Shown: in pieces, positions 17,770 to 26,813 of the stretch
Layout of the letters: every line of letters begins with the position of its first letter
Numbering within the stretch: position 1 is the first letter of the stretch
NCBI GenBank assembly: GCA_902500995.1
Contig: CABVSR010000002.1
Span: forward strand, 186,001 to 250,000
Origin: an uncultured Nitrospira sp.
Lineage (GTDB): Bacteria; Nitrospirota; Nitrospiria; Nitrospirales; Nitrospiraceae
DNA length: 64,000 nt
Reading direction: 5' to 3'
The notes under the pieces: model-generated
What the model saw: only the letters and a program-made list of their open reading frames with translations
What the model was told of the DNA's origin: nothing
Database searches by the model: none
Program-made: the position numbers and the translations under genes

Positions 17770-18384
17770 CTACTCCGCTGGAGCCAGCGGGCAGGCCCAC
17801 AGGGTTGAATAGACGGGACCAGCCGGTCGCAATTCACTGCGCATCATGACGAGCGCTGTAATGGGTAACATGCCGATCGTGATTGGTTGATCCACCGCTC
17901 CGCTTTGGGCCAGTGCTTGTCCGACCTGCCGCTCTCCGTCTTTGATTCGCGCCAGTGTGAGATGCGGAGTAAACGGCCGCCCTTCCGCCGCCAGCCCCGC
18001 CGCCTTGCACGCGTCCTCTACCGCCCGGTACAAAGCCTGCAGCCGTTCTGCCTCGCGCCCCTGCTCCCAACTTTCCAGCGGCCCGGCCCAGAGCACCCGC
18101 GGCTGCTGAAGTCTCGGAAACGCGCCCAGCCGAGAAAACGGAATCTGGATCACTCGATGCCCGGCTGCCGCCTCCGAAACCACTGAATGGAGAGAGTCGA
18201 TCACGTCCTCCGGCGTCTCACCGAAAAATCTGACGGTCAAATGCATGGAGGTTGGCTGCACCCAACTGATGCGCGCCTGCCGGCCGGCGGCTCCCTCAAG
18301 TCGCCGTTTGAGATCCTGCTGAACCGCCGACAAGGCTGCGCGAAATTCCGGGGGTAATTGGACGGCTAGGAAGGCCCTGATCAC
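17770..18384 (-). CDS. thpR: RNA 2',3'-cyclic phosphodiesterase (ThpR/LigT)
   Basis: 2H phosphoesterase that opens 2',3'-cyclic phosphate RNA ends. 204 residues with the two catalytic HxTx motifs, HLTVRF and HLTLAR, about 95 residues apart. Begins by overlapping the cinA stop by four bases, so the two are co-translated. The cinA-thpR-recA arrangement recurs in several phyla. Substrate in vivo unknown. Confidence 0.93.
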   Translation of the reverse strand: MIRAFLAVQLPPEFRAALSAVQQDLKRRLEGAAGRQARISWVQPTSMHLTVRFFGETPEDVIDSLHSVVSEAAAGHRVIQIPFSRLGAFPRLQQPRVLWAGPLESWEQGREAERLQALYRAVEDACKAAGLAAEGRPFTPHLTLARIKDGERQVGQALAQSGAVDQPITIGMLPITALVMMRSELRPAGPVYSTLWACPLAPAE

Positions 18385-19664
18385 CCGCCACCTGTCTTGA
18401 TCAACCAGCGACGCAGCAGATCCAGCGCGGCCTGCGAGGAGCGCTGCTTGATAACGCTGCGGTCGCCGCCGTGAAAACGAAACTCTTTCGTGAACGCGTC
18501 CTTCGGCCCGCCGTCGAGCCCGACATAGACCAGTCCCACCGGCTTGGTGTCGGTGCCCCCCCCTGGACCGGCAATGCCGGTCACACTCAATCCGACCGAC
18601 ACGCCGCTGCGTTCACGGATGCCCCGCGCCATGGCTGCCGCCACTTCGGCACTGACGGCGCCATGCCGGGCGAGGAGATCCGGAGAGACTCCCAATAAGT
18701 CTACTTTCGCACGGTTGCTGTAACTGATGATTCCTCGATCCACGTAGGAAGACGATCCGGGCACCTGAGTCAGTCGGTGACCGATCAGTCCGCCCGTGCA
18801 GGATTCAGCCAAGGCCAGGGTCATCTGTCGGTCGGTCAGTAACCGGCCGACCACCGATTCCATCGTGTCCTGCTCCTCCCCGTACACAATGTCCCCAAGC
18901 CTGACCCTGGCTTCGTCACACAACCGCTCGATGGTCATAACCCCTGAGTCCTTGCCCGGCCCGGTCAGCGACACCATGACCTCCATCGGAGAGGCATAAA
19001 TCCCAAGTTGGATCACCGACCCCTGCGGGAGTAATCCTTCCAGCCTCTGATCGACGATTGACTCCGGCACGCCGGAGGTATGCAGGACGCGCCGGATCAC
19101 CGGCGTGGCAGGAATCCTCTTGTGCTTGCCGATCCAGGCCTGCAGGCGCGGCAACACGCCCTCAAGGATCATCGGCTCCATCTCGCGCGGCACTCCCGGC
19201 AAGGCCGCCACAAAGACTCCGTTCCAGATCAGGGTAAAGCCTGGCGCCGTTCCTACCGGATTGGCAAGCACCTCCGCCCCAGTGGGAATCATCGCCTGCC
19301 GAAACTGCGCCTTCGTGGGAGTTCTGCCCCAGGCAGCGAGTCGGGCAACCATGCCATCCAATGCCGTCTTGCGCCGGCTCAGCCGCACCCCGGCTGCCTG
19401 AGCGACTGCCTCGCGGGTCAGGTCGTCGATCGTCGGCCCCAAGCCGCCCGTCATGATCACCACGCGCGCGCGCCGGGCCGCCGTTTTGAGTACCCTCACG
19501 ATATCAGACAACTCATCGCCGACGATCGACTTGTATCGAAGCTCCACCCCGCAGGCCGCGAGGCGCTCAGCCACAAACAGAGAATTGGTGTCCATCCGGC
19601 CACCGAGCAAGAGCTCGGACCCGATGGCGATGGTTTCAGCCGTCCAGGCCTTCGACTGTTTCAT
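18381..19664 (-). CDS. cinA: CinA family protein (NMN amidohydrolase-type)
   Basis: 427 residues in two domains: N-terminal MoaB/MogA-like fold (ETIAIGSELLLGGRMDTNS, MTGGLGPTIDDLTREAVA) and C-terminal PncC domain (LALAESCTGGLIGHRLTQVP, GLSVTGIAGPGG). Characterised members deamidate nicotinamide mononucleotide in the pyridine nucleotide cycle and have ADP-ribose pyrophosphatase activity; the old name reflects competence-linked expression. Both active-site regions look intact. Heads the block leading to recA. Confidence 0.94.
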   Translation of the reverse strand: MKQSKAWTAETIAIGSELLLGGRMDTNSLFVAERLAACGVELRYKSIVGDELSDIVRVLKTAARRARVVIMTGGLGPTIDDLTREAVAQAAGVRLSRRKTALDGMVARLAAWGRTPTKAQFRQAMIPTGAEVLANPVGTAPGFTLIWNGVFVAALPGVPREMEPMILEGVLPRLQAWIGKHKRIPATPVIRRVLHTSGVPESIVDQRLEGLLPQGSVIQLGIYASPMEVMVSLTGPGKDSGVMTIERLCDEARVRLGDIVYGEEQDTMESVVGRLLTDRQMTLALAESCTGGLIGHRLTQVPGSSSYVDRGIISYSNRAKVDLLGVSPDLLARHGAVSAEVAAAMARGIRERSGVSVGLSVTGIAGPGGGTDTKPVGLVYVGLDGGPKDAFTKEFRFHGGDRSVIKQRSSQAALDLLRRWLIKTGGG

Positions 19665-19711
19665 GCAGGATCAACCTCTATGCCTGAAAAAACGTTGACA
19701 GGATGGTCACG

Positions 19712-20326
19712 TTATTCGATGTGGGCGAAGTCGAGCTCGAAACGCACTTGCCCGCCGCTGGATGGAAACACCATGAGCGTCGTCTTCGCGTGCGGATCAA
19801 GCTCGGCATAGGGGAATTGGGCGATCACCTTCGCGCGATAGGCGGGCTGTTGGGGCCACACGGCCGTGCGGTCGCCCCGGGCGTCAAACCGGACCGAGGA
19901 TGGTTTGACCGTCCGCCCTGCCTGCTCCAAGACGATGTAACTGTCCGCGGCAAAGTTCACGCGGTCGCCGAACAGCACGACGTTGACCAGGAGATTGCCG
20001 TTCGCCATCACCTGCGCGATGTCCTGCTCGGTGGGAGCCAGGGACCGCAACGACAAGTGATTGGCCATCACCAGCAGACTGCCCAACTTGGTCATGATGA
20101 ACCCGCGCGGGGCCAGGTCATCCTTGGCGCCGAACCACGTATGGAGTTGATCCGGGGATAGTCCCTGAGCGGCGGCGGCTTTTCCCCGTTCCACCGTAGC
20201 TTGAATTTGCTCGGGGCCGGGCTCCACTTCGATGGCCAGTGACGCGACAGGCAGGCTCATCGCTGCGGCGACAGCCAGGGACTGGAGGATCCCGGAACCG
20301 GCGCACGATCGTCCGATTCGACGCAT
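19712..20326 (-). CDS. Exported hypothetical protein
   Basis: 204 residues with an N-terminal signal peptide (hydrophobic LQSLAVAAAMSLPVASLA, cleavage near residue 30). The mature protein has a helical segment (GPEQIQATVERGKAAAAQGL), then a beta-rich region that includes the strands LLVNVVLFGDRV and SYIVLEQAGRTV. No family recognised. Divergent from the Cld-family gene, with 144 bases between the starts. Confidence 0.7.
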   Translation of the reverse strand: MRRIGRSCAGSGILQSLAVAAAMSLPVASLAIEVEPGPEQIQATVERGKAAAAQGLSPDQLHTWFGAKDDLAPRGFIMTKLGSLLVMANHLSLRSLAPTEQDIAQVMANGNLLVNVVLFGDRVNFAADSYIVLEQAGRTVKPSSVRFDARGDRTAVWPQQPAYRAKVIAQFPYAELDPHAKTTLMVFPSSGGQVRFELDFAHIE

Positions 20327-20470
20327 AGTAGGAGCCAGTACCAGATCGATAGGAGCCTGTCAATTCGCAGCCCGCGCAGGCCGCGCTCGGTTGACAGCCT
20401 AGGAGACGAAATGCTAAAGAGCTAACTCTTATTCTTTTACATTATCAAGAAGTTGCCTGGAGGGTTCCTC

Positions 20471-21178
20471 ATGTCCAGCCCCGAACAAGCGCCCCGCCGT
20501 CAGTACGTGAATTTCACCTTCTACAAATTTGATCCGGCATGGCGTCGGCTTCCTGAAGATGAGCGCACGCGCGGAAAACAGGAGTTTCTCCGTGCCGTGG
20601 AGGAATACCAGGGCAAAGTGCTCGTCATTGCGTACACGACCGTCGGTATTCGCGGCGACTGCGACCTGATGCTCTGGCGTATCAGCTATGAACTCGAACT
20701 GTTCCAGGAAATGAGCACCAAGATCCTGGCGTCCGGATTGGGCAAGTACCTGCTCAACCCCTACTCGTACCTCGCGATCACCAAGCGCTCCATTTACGTC
20801 GACAATCACACCCACGAGAATCAGGAAAGCAAACGGCTGACCGTAGTCCCCGGCAAGGCGAAGTACATCTTCGTGTATCCGTTCGTGAAGACCCGCGAAT
20901 GGTTCCTGCTCACCAAAGCTGCCCGCCAGGGCATGATGGACGAGCATATTGAAGTCGGCCACCGTTTTCCTTCGGTCAAACTCAACACCACCTATTCGTT
21001 CGGCCTCGATGATCAGGAATGGGTCGTGGCATTTGAGAGCGACAAGCCGGAAGATTTCCTGGATCTTGTCATGGCATTGCGGGAAACCGAAGGGAGCCGC
21101 TATACCCTGCGGGATACCCCGATCTTCACGTGCATTCGCAAGAGCCTGAAAGAAGCGTTGGATACGCTGGGGGGCTAA
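20471..21178 (+). CDS. Chlorite dismutase family haem protein (HemQ/ChdC-like)
   Basis: Cld-superfamily protein of 235 residues from ATG 20471 (GGAGGG six bases upstream). No signal peptide, so cytoplasmic, unlike the exported chlorite-degrading Nitrospira enzymes. The proximal His is most likely that in MMDEHIEVGH. Thirteen residues on, where functional chlorite dismutases have Arg and firmicute coproheme decarboxylases have Gln, this protein appears to have Asn (KLNTTYSFGLDD). It is therefore more likely a coproheme decarboxylase-like or uncharacterised member than a chlorite-detoxifying enzyme. A strong terminator follows. Confidence 0.85.
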   Translation: MSSPEQAPRRQYVNFTFYKFDPAWRRLPEDERTRGKQEFLRAVEEYQGKVLVIAYTTVGIRGDCDLMLWRISYELELFQEMSTKILASGLGKYLLNPYSYLAITKRSIYVDNHTHENQESKRLTVVPGKAKYIFVYPFVKTREWFLLTKAARQGMMDEHIEVGHRFPSVKLNTTYSFGLDDQEWVVAFESDKPEDFLDLVMALRETEGSRYTLRDTPIFTCIRKSLKEALDTLGG

Positions 21179-21203
21179 GATCGATTACAACCTCGGACGG
21201 TTT

Positions 21204-21244
21204 GCACGGCCCTCGATCCCATGATCGAGGGCCGTGCCTTTTCC
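21204..21244 (+). terminator. Rho-independent terminator after the Cld-family gene
   Basis: A perfect 14-base-pair GC-rich stem (21204-21217 with 21224-21237) with a six-base loop CCCATG is followed by CTTTTCC. It starts 26 bases after the stop codon. It separates the Cld-family gene from the downstream membrane protein. Confidence 0.9.
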
Positions 21245-21267
21245 CCCAGCCTTCTTCCACAGCATCC

Positions 21268-21930
21268 ATGCCAGTCAACGCTCAGACTCGCCTGTCCTCC
21301 GATTACCGTGCCGCCTTCTACTCCGCTCTGCTCCCCGGGCTCGGCCATGTGCTCCGCGGAAGGCACTATGCCGGGATATTCTACAGCCTCATCACCATCC
21401 TCCTCATCGCCCTGAGTGTGTCCCTCGGTCGCCTCTCCGGCCGAGCGGCGGAAGTGTTCCTCTTTATGCTGTTCGCGCTTCCCTGGTGGGCGCTTCAGAG
21501 TTACGATGCCGCACTTGGACCGGCAGCCTCCGGTTCCGATCTCGTCAGAACCAGTCGCCGGGCATGGGCGGAAGGGCATGATATCCGGTTTCTGGGCCTC
21601 CTCTTTCTCATCAGCGCCGCCAACGATGCGATCATCATCGCCAAGAACCCCGACTATCTGCTGCCGTTTTTTTGCGCCAAATTGGACGGCGCGGCCGGCT
21701 TCGTGACGAAAGCCCTCTCACCGCTGCTCCATACCTGGGTCGGATACGGCTTTGTGCGCGTTAAAAAATGGGCGCTCCTGGTGTATCTGGTCTATGCCGC
21801 CTACGGCATAATGAACGCGCTCGTCAATCTCACCTGTTTCGGACCAGGCCGAATCCGCAATACCCTCCTGATCGCCCTTATCGCCTTCACCGCCTACATC
21901 TTCTGGCGGCGGCGAAGGTTTGAGCGCTGA
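21268..21930 (+). CDS. Multi-pass membrane protein of unknown function
   Basis: 220 residues from ATG 21268. An N-terminal ALLPGLGHVLRGRHYAGIFY segment resembles the re-entrant PGxGH...G motif of TM2/DUF5683-type small membrane proteins. Predicted membrane segments lie near residues 15-50, 55-75, 105-125, 150-190 and 198-215, and the C-terminus is basic (WRRRRFER). No ribosome-binding site is obvious. A longer frame back to 21130 runs through the terminator and is not credible. Confidence 0.7.
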   Translation: MPVNAQTRLSSDYRAAFYSALLPGLGHVLRGRHYAGIFYSLITILLIALSVSLGRLSGRAAEVFLFMLFALPWWALQSYDAALGPAASGSDLVRTSRRAWAEGHDIRFLGLLFLISAANDAIIIAKNPDYLLPFFCAKLDGAAGFVTKALSPLLHTWVGYGFVRVKKWALLVYLVYAAYGIMNALVNLTCFGPGRIRNTLLIALIAFTAYIFWRRRRFER

Positions 21931-22030
21931 CCCCTCTTCGTCCAAGGGAACAGTCGCATTTTGACAGTCGGCTCAAGCCTGTGTTACCTGTAAGGGCGAT
22001 CCCGTTCCACCTCCAGACGGAGCAGCACTT

Positions 22031-22243
22031 ATGGCCGAAAACAACGCGGTCTATGCGATTCGCCATCCCGACGGTTCCGTAACCCTGTACATCGACGAAG
22101 AATATGCCCTCGATCGAGGCGTCGATCCGGCCAAGCTGGTGCGGGTCGAAATCCCGCGCGAATTGTTCGTCAGCGGCAGCATCCAGAACATTCGAGAATA
22201 CGTCGCGGTCCACCTTGAAAACAGTCATCAGGGCACGGCCTGA
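22031..22243 (+). CDS. Small hypothetical protein
   Basis: 70 residues: an N-terminal strand-rich stretch (AVYAIRHPDGSVTLYIDEEY) and an acidic/amphipathic remainder ending REYVAVHLENSHQGTA. No family recognised. Lies 32 bases before the next gene on the same strand, with which it is probably cotranscribed. Weak GGAGCA upstream of the ATG. Coding is likely but not certain. Confidence 0.6.
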   Translation: MAENNAVYAIRHPDGSVTLYIDEEYALDRGVDPAKLVRVEIPRELFVSGSIQNIREYVAVHLENSHQGTA

Positions 22244-22275
22244 GCGAACCTTTTACCTCGCAGAGAGGCCACACC

Positions 22276-23445
22276 ATGTCCGCGTTACTCACCCCGGAAC
22301 TCATTGCCTCCACCATCGAACAATCGCCGATCCAGGGCAGGGTCATGCTCAAGCTGCTGCTCTTGCAGCATTTTGACATCACGCCCGAGGAAATCAGTTA
22401 CATCGCCGCCGATCGGCCAGACCCCCGCTGCGTGGCCGGCTCCAAGCCGATCCACCAGATGGTCAAACAAGACGCCCTGCGCGATGTGACCAATCGAAGA
22501 GACGAGTATCGCCGCCGCGTCCGTTTACGGCGGGAACGACTCTGGCTGCAAATGGAAGCCCTGAAAGGCATGATCGGCCTGGCCGAGAGTATGGTGCGGG
22601 CGGCGGCGGACCTCCTGCGCACCCGGCACAAGCTGGATACCGAAGCCCTGAACGCCATTACGCAAGGCGCGCGCGCCGCGGTTCCCAAACCGGCCATCCG
22701 ATCCCTGAACCGCAGATGGGATGACGACGAGATATCCGCCGAGGCCTATCAGGAAGCCAGGCTCGGCCTGGAAATTCAGGCGCAACTCCGCTTGAGTGAG
22801 AAGTACAAGAAACGCCTCGAAGTTTCGGAACGGGAATGGAAATCGATCAATGCCGCGCCCATGCAGGATCACGAAATCGGGCATATCTGGGGCATCCCAG
22901 CCGGGAGTTTGGCCGGCAGGAAGGTGAAACATCTTCACCAGTACCTCCACGCCATTCAAACCAACCTGCAAAAGGCATCGGCCCAGGCGGTCCCGGCCAC
23001 GGCGACCCTCGATCTCTGGAAAGAGACGCTTGCGGTCTTGGGCGAACGGCCGGTGGAACGCTCCATCGCCCTGTATGACGGGCTCGAACGAACGGAAGAA
23101 GCCTTGGTCGAAAAGCTTAGAACCTTCGCCTGGGGGACTCTCGGTGAAGATCTGGAAGCGAAATTCTGGTTATCGCTCGTGCATGGCGCCAGTTCCAATG
23201 CCGTACATTCCGAAAACACGCGGTCCGTTTTCGGCTTGCAGCGCCTCCTGGCCGTTCTGTCGGAAATTGATTCCAGTCCGGACGCACTGGATGAGGAGTT
23301 GCTGGCCCGCACCGCGCCGACCCCCAAAGAGACCCCTCTATTGGCGGATGAGGCAGCTCAACCAACGGCGGAAGAAATGGGGCAAATGCAACAACACGTC
23401 CTCAACAGTTTCATCGGGGAGTTACACAACGATCTGCAGCGATAA
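22276..23445 (+). CDS. Hypothetical helical protein, 389 residues
   Basis: Almost entirely helical and charged, with a basic helix around residues 70-100 (RRDEYRRRVRLRRERLWLQM) and coiled-coil-like segments around 170-200. No signal peptide, membrane segment or catalytic motif seen. GAGAGG lies ten bases before the ATG. Cytosolic protein of unknown function, probably in an operon with the small gene upstream. Confidence 0.7.
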   Translation: MSALLTPELIASTIEQSPIQGRVMLKLLLLQHFDITPEEISYIAADRPDPRCVAGSKPIHQMVKQDALRDVTNRRDEYRRRVRLRRERLWLQMEALKGMIGLAESMVRAAADLLRTRHKLDTEALNAITQGARAAVPKPAIRSLNRRWDDDEISAEAYQEARLGLEIQAQLRLSEKYKKRLEVSEREWKSINAAPMQDHEIGHIWGIPAGSLAGRKVKHLHQYLHAIQTNLQKASAQAVPATATLDLWKETLAVLGERPVERSIALYDGLERTEEALVEKLRTFAWGTLGEDLEAKFWLSLVHGASSNAVHSENTRSVFGLQRLLAVLSEIDSSPDALDEELLARTAPTPKETPLLADEAAQPTAEEMGQMQQHVLNSFIGELHNDLQR

Positions 23446-23545
23446 TTCATTGGGGCACCTGAACGGTCGATTCCCGGACAGCGGCGGATTTCCAGCCTGG
23501 TAAGATTTCTTTCGTGCCCGGCTTCTCAGCGCGAAGGGGATTTTG

Positions 23546-23551
23546 TATAAT
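23546..23551 (+). promoter_or_regulatory. Extended -10 box upstream of the OB-fold gene
   Basis: TGTATAAT-type element with perfect TATAAT at 23546-23551. Transcription would start near 23558, which favours ATG 23579 as the start of the following gene. No good -35 hexamer, so the call rests on the -10. Confidence 0.45.
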
Positions 23552-23578
23552 TCAACTAACATGCGGCAAGGTCATCAT

Positions 23579-23986
23579 ATGATTGCACCTCGATTCAAGG
23601 TTCTGATGCTGGGCATGTTCCTGTTGTCCCTCTCGACTATCCCTGTCGCCTCGATCTCCGCCGCAGCGCTGGTAGAAGTCACCGAACTCCTGGCTCATCC
23701 CGATCATTACAACCATCAGGTCGTCACCGTCAGCGGACGTGTGAGCAATTTCCAGCTCGCCACGAATCGTGACGGTCAGCCGGCCTTCGGGTTTCTCTTA
23801 CAAGATACAGCCGGCACGGTGAAAGTGGTGGGGCTGGGCAAGGCGGATGTCCGGGAAGGCGACTACGTCTTGGTCGAAGGAATTTTCAGCCGCCTGCGGC
23901 AGGCCGGTCGCGCCATTGTCTACAACGAAATCAAGGCCACCTCGGTGCAATCCATGGCCAAGATGAATCCCGACCTGGTCGGCTAA
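23579..23986 (+). CDS. Exported OB-fold protein
   Basis: 135 residues with a signal peptide (VLMLGMFLLSLSTIPVASIS, cleavage after ISAA). The mature part resembles a small OB fold: VTELLAHPDHYNHQVVTVSG, then FGFLLQDTAGTVKVVGLGKA and DYVLVEGIF. Similar domains occur in exported nucleic-acid-binding-like (tRNA_anti/YgiW-like) and cytochrome-maturation proteins; ligand unknown. Start chosen at ATG 23579, downstream of the predicted transcription start; in-frame ATGs at 23543 and 23561 are too close to or upstream of it. Confidence 0.7.
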   Translation: MIAPRFKVLMLGMFLLSLSTIPVASISAAALVEVTELLAHPDHYNHQVVTVSGRVSNFQLATNRDGQPAFGFLLQDTAGTVKVVGLGKADVREGDYVLVEGIFSRLRQAGRAIVYNEIKATSVQSMAKMNPDLVG

Positions 23987-24029
23987 TCGTCCGTCCTCTC
24001 TGCTGGCCCGATTTCCGCCGCAAACCGGC

Positions 24030-24461
24030 CTATTCCTTTCGCTGGATATCCACTACACGCACATCGAACACCAATGTCTTGCCGGCAAGCGGATGGTTCA
24101 GGTCTAAGACAATCACCTCCGGCCTGATCTCCGCCACGTAAGGAAACACGACCCTGCCGTCCGGAGCCGTCGTCTCCAATTTCGTACCGATACGTTGCGC
24201 TTCCGACGGGACCCGATTCCGCTGGACTTCGAAAAACCCCTCCGGATGTATCTCGCCATACGCATCCGCCGGCGCCACCCTGATGCGGCGGACAGCGCCA
24301 AGCGCCATGCCATCGAGTCCGGCCTCCAGCCCAGTCAACACCTCATTTCGCCCATGGGTATAAACCAGCGGCGCCTCGCCGCCCGCGGTCTCGATGATCT
24401 GCCCATCGTCGAGACGAATGCTGTACTCGATGGACACGACATCTCCCGTGCGTACGTGCAT
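24030..24461 (-). CDS. FKBP-type peptidyl-prolyl isomerase (SlyD-like)
   Basis: 143 residues: FKBP core split by an insert-in-flap domain as in SlyD (VRTGDVVSIEYSIRLDDGQI, LTGLEAGLDGMALGAVRRIR, AYGEIHPEGFFEVQRNRVP, VIVLDLNHPLAGKTLVFDV). Accelerates proline isomerisation and acts as a cytosolic chaperone. It lacks the His-rich nickel-binding tail of E. coli SlyD. AAGGAG lies eight bases before the ATG. Monocistronic, convergent with the OB-fold gene. Confidence 0.93.
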   Translation of the reverse strand: MHVRTGDVVSIEYSIRLDDGQIIETAGGEAPLVYTHGRNEVLTGLEAGLDGMALGAVRRIRVAPADAYGEIHPEGFFEVQRNRVPSEAQRIGTKLETTAPDGRVVFPYVAEIRPEVIVLDLNHPLAGKTLVFDVRVVDIQRKE

Positions 24462-24721
24462 GCGTCAGACTCCTTGTGAGACCTGTCCCGCCAGGATGTG
24501 CGCGGTGGAACCAGCCGTCCGGTATCGATTATAAACACGCCCCCGCGCGGCCGCCGTCGGCGGTCGTCCATTGCGGCGACGTGAAACGACCCTATCACGC
24601 CGGAAGAACGTGGTCATGCAAATAGCAGGAAGATCAAAGGAAGGAAGGGAGCGCCGGCCCAGAATCTACTGAGAGATCATATCGACACAGGCAAGAAGGA
24701 CCGGGAAAACAGCCACACAGC

Positions 24722-25288
24722 CTACCAATGCCGGAAGGGACCTGAATCAAGATGCACAAACTTCCCGCGCGGATAGTATCCGACGCCGCCGCATCCAAGG
24801 CGGAGGGCCACTTCACGGACAGTCCGTAAGGGCACCCCCGGAATTTGCAGGTCCACCGCCTGTCCCGACACATGGTAACTGTGGCGCGCCGCGCGCGTGC
24901 CCATCTTGATGAGCTGTGCGTTATATTCCGGGGAGCGGTAGCCGGACACGATATAGATGTCTCTCCGCCCGCCGATCCGCTGCTGAACGAGATTCACGAA
25001 TTCGATGAGCTGCACATCCATCGTGGTCGTTTCATTCGTATGGTGACAACGGAGAAAATGATTGAGCTCGTCGAGCGCCGACTGATCGTAGGTACCGCTT
25101 TCGGTCCGGTATGTCACCGACAAGCGTTCCTCCGTCTGCAGATTGAATAGAGTGAGACGACCCGCGGGGAGCCGCGACGCGCGCGCCTCTGCAGGGATGA
25201 CCAGGCGGGTCGCCAACAGCGCCGCGCCTGCCGCGACAGTGCGCAGAAAATCCCGCCTATTCGACAGGGTCAGGCCTCCCGATGACAT
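24722..25288 (-). CDS. Tat-exported DUF882/peptidase M15-like protein
   Basis: 188 residues with a twin-arginine signal (NRRDFLRTVAAGAALLATRL) and a zinc carboxypeptidase-like (M15_3/YcbK, DUF882) domain: SGYRSPEYNAQ, HSYHVSGQAVDL and FVHLDSG supply the His/Asp/His ligands. Family members are periplasmic peptidoglycan-related peptidases or binding proteins; activity here is unproven. ATG 25288 is used; a TTG at 25303 overlapping the stop of the sigma-54 regulator is an alternative. It is the last gene of the signalling array. Confidence 0.85.
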   Translation of the reverse strand: MSSGGLTLSNRRDFLRTVAAGAALLATRLVIPAEARASRLPAGRLTLFNLQTEERLSVTYRTESGTYDQSALDELNHFLRCHHTNETTTMDVQLIEFVNLVQQRIGGRRDIYIVSGYRSPEYNAQLIKMGTRAARHSYHVSGQAVDLQIPGVPLRTVREVALRLGCGGVGYYPRGKFVHLDSGPFRHW

Positions 25289-25299
25289 CGGTTGTGCTC

Positions 25300-26715
25300 T
25301 CAATGCTCCCTCATCGACGCGCGCGGCGTCAGCCCCGGGAACCGCCGCGCCTCCAGAGATCGTTCCATCCCGTATTGGCGAAGCCGCCGGTACAGTGTGG
25401 AGCGACTGATGCCCAATTCCTGCGCGGCGCGACTCAGGTTTCCTTGCGACAGCGTGAACGCTTTCATGATCAGATCCGTTTCAATCCGTTGCTGATTGAC
25501 CTTCAGAGAAATCGAGCCGTCGTCCTGCGGCACCGGCTGGCGAGACAAGTCCAGATCGACGGCGGTGAGATGGGTGCCTTCCGCCATGACCACGGCGCGA
25601 CCGATCCGGTTGGACAATTCCCGCACATTGCCCGGCCAGGAATAGGCCTGCATCGCCTCCAGCGCTTCACGGGTGAATCCGTACAATGGTTTGTTGTAGT
25701 GAGCGGCCGCCTGCCGCAAGAACGCCATGGCGATCAGAGACACATCTTCGCCCCGTTCCCGCAACGGAGGCAGATTGATATGCACCACGGCCAGCCGGTA
25801 ATACAGGTCCTCCCGGAACGTCCCCTGCTCGATGGCTTCCTTGAGATTCACGTTGGTGGCGGCGATGATCCGGACATTCATTTCGATGGCTTGATGACCG
25901 CCGACCCGTTCAAACGTATGGTCCTGGAGAAACCGCAGCAGCTTGACCTGTAACGCGTTGGGCAGTTCGCCGACCTCATCGAGGAACAGCGTTCCTCCCT
26001 GGGCAAATTCCACCTTCCCTTTCTTCTGTCCGACGGCGCCCGTAAACGCTCCTCGCTCATATCCGAAGAGTTCGGATTCCAGCAGACTTTCCGGAATGGC
26101 TCCGCAGTTGATCGGAATGAACGGGCCCTGCCTCCGCAACCCTCGCGCATGAATGGCGCGCGCCGTCAGTTCCTTGCCCGTGCCGCTTTCGCCGGTGATC
26201 AGGATCGGCGCATCGCTTGTCGAGACCTTGCGAATCGCGTCAAAAATCCGGTTGATGCTGGCGCTCATGCCGAGCATGCCGCTGAATTCCTCCGGTCCGC
26301 CAACCACCGCCGCTCCCCGAGCCTCCTGCTCCAGATCAGCGAGTCGCGCCACCCGTTCAATGCTTTGCTGCAATTGCCCAGCATCTAACGACTTGGGTAA
26401 CACATCGCAGGCGCCGCACTGCACGGCACGGACCGCCACGCTTCGTTCGGGTCGTCCTGTAAAGGCAATGACTTTTCCCACATACCCGCTCTGCCGCAAT
26501 TTCTGCAGGATGTTCAAGCCCTCTTCGGCGGACGGCTGCGACGGTGAATCGATATCCAGGAGCATGACCGGGGAGGTCTGTTCGTGGACCGGGAGCAGCG
26601 GTTCCGCCCCCCAGGTGGCGGTGGCCACGTCGAATCCGTTCCCCGTCAAGGCCTGCATTGAAGAGACGGTCGATGCATCAGGTCCGACAATCAAGAGGTT
26701 ATGCTTCGCCATCAT
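25300..26715 (-). CDS. Sigma-54-dependent NtrC-family response regulator
   Basis: 471 residues: receiver-like domain (about 1-125), AAA+ sigma-54 activation domain (about 145-375) with Walker A GESGTGKE, the sigma-54 contact loop GAFTGA and LFLDEVGEL, and a Fis-type HTH (SQGNLSRAAQELGISRSTLY). The likely phospho-acceptor is Asp54 (MLLDIDSP), but the acidic pair normally found after the first strand is reduced (LLIVGPDAS). AAGGAG precedes the start. Target genes are unknown; its gene overlaps the possible start of the DUF882 gene. The architecture resembles regulators of exopolysaccharide/PEP-CTERM loci, which is only a resemblance. Confidence 0.93.
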   Translation of the reverse strand: MMAKHNLLIVGPDASTVSSMQALTGNGFDVATATWGAEPLLPVHEQTSPVMLLDIDSPSQPSAEEGLNILQKLRQSGYVGKVIAFTGRPERSVAVRAVQCGACDVLPKSLDAGQLQQSIERVARLADLEQEARGAAVVGGPEEFSGMLGMSASINRIFDAIRKVSTSDAPILITGESGTGKELTARAIHARGLRRQGPFIPINCGAIPESLLESELFGYERGAFTGAVGQKKGKVEFAQGGTLFLDEVGELPNALQVKLLRFLQDHTFERVGGHQAIEMNVRIIAATNVNLKEAIEQGTFREDLYYRLAVVHINLPPLRERGEDVSLIAMAFLRQAAAHYNKPLYGFTREALEAMQAYSWPGNVRELSNRIGRAVVMAEGTHLTAVDLDLSRQPVPQDDGSISLKVNQQRIETDLIMKAFTLSQGNLSRAAQELGISRSTLYRRLRQYGMERSLEARRFPGLTPRASMREH

Positions 26716-26813
26716 TCGGCTCCTTTCGGCTAGGGAGATAATGGGTGCCGATCAGGCAAGCCATCGTCTCACAGGCTACGAGATAAGGGTGCAGCTCACG
26801 ACCGGCTGGTTCG

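Noticed and set aside
20471-21178. Functional, exported chlorite dismutase of the Nitrospira type
   Set aside because: No signal peptide and no Arg at the expected distal position.
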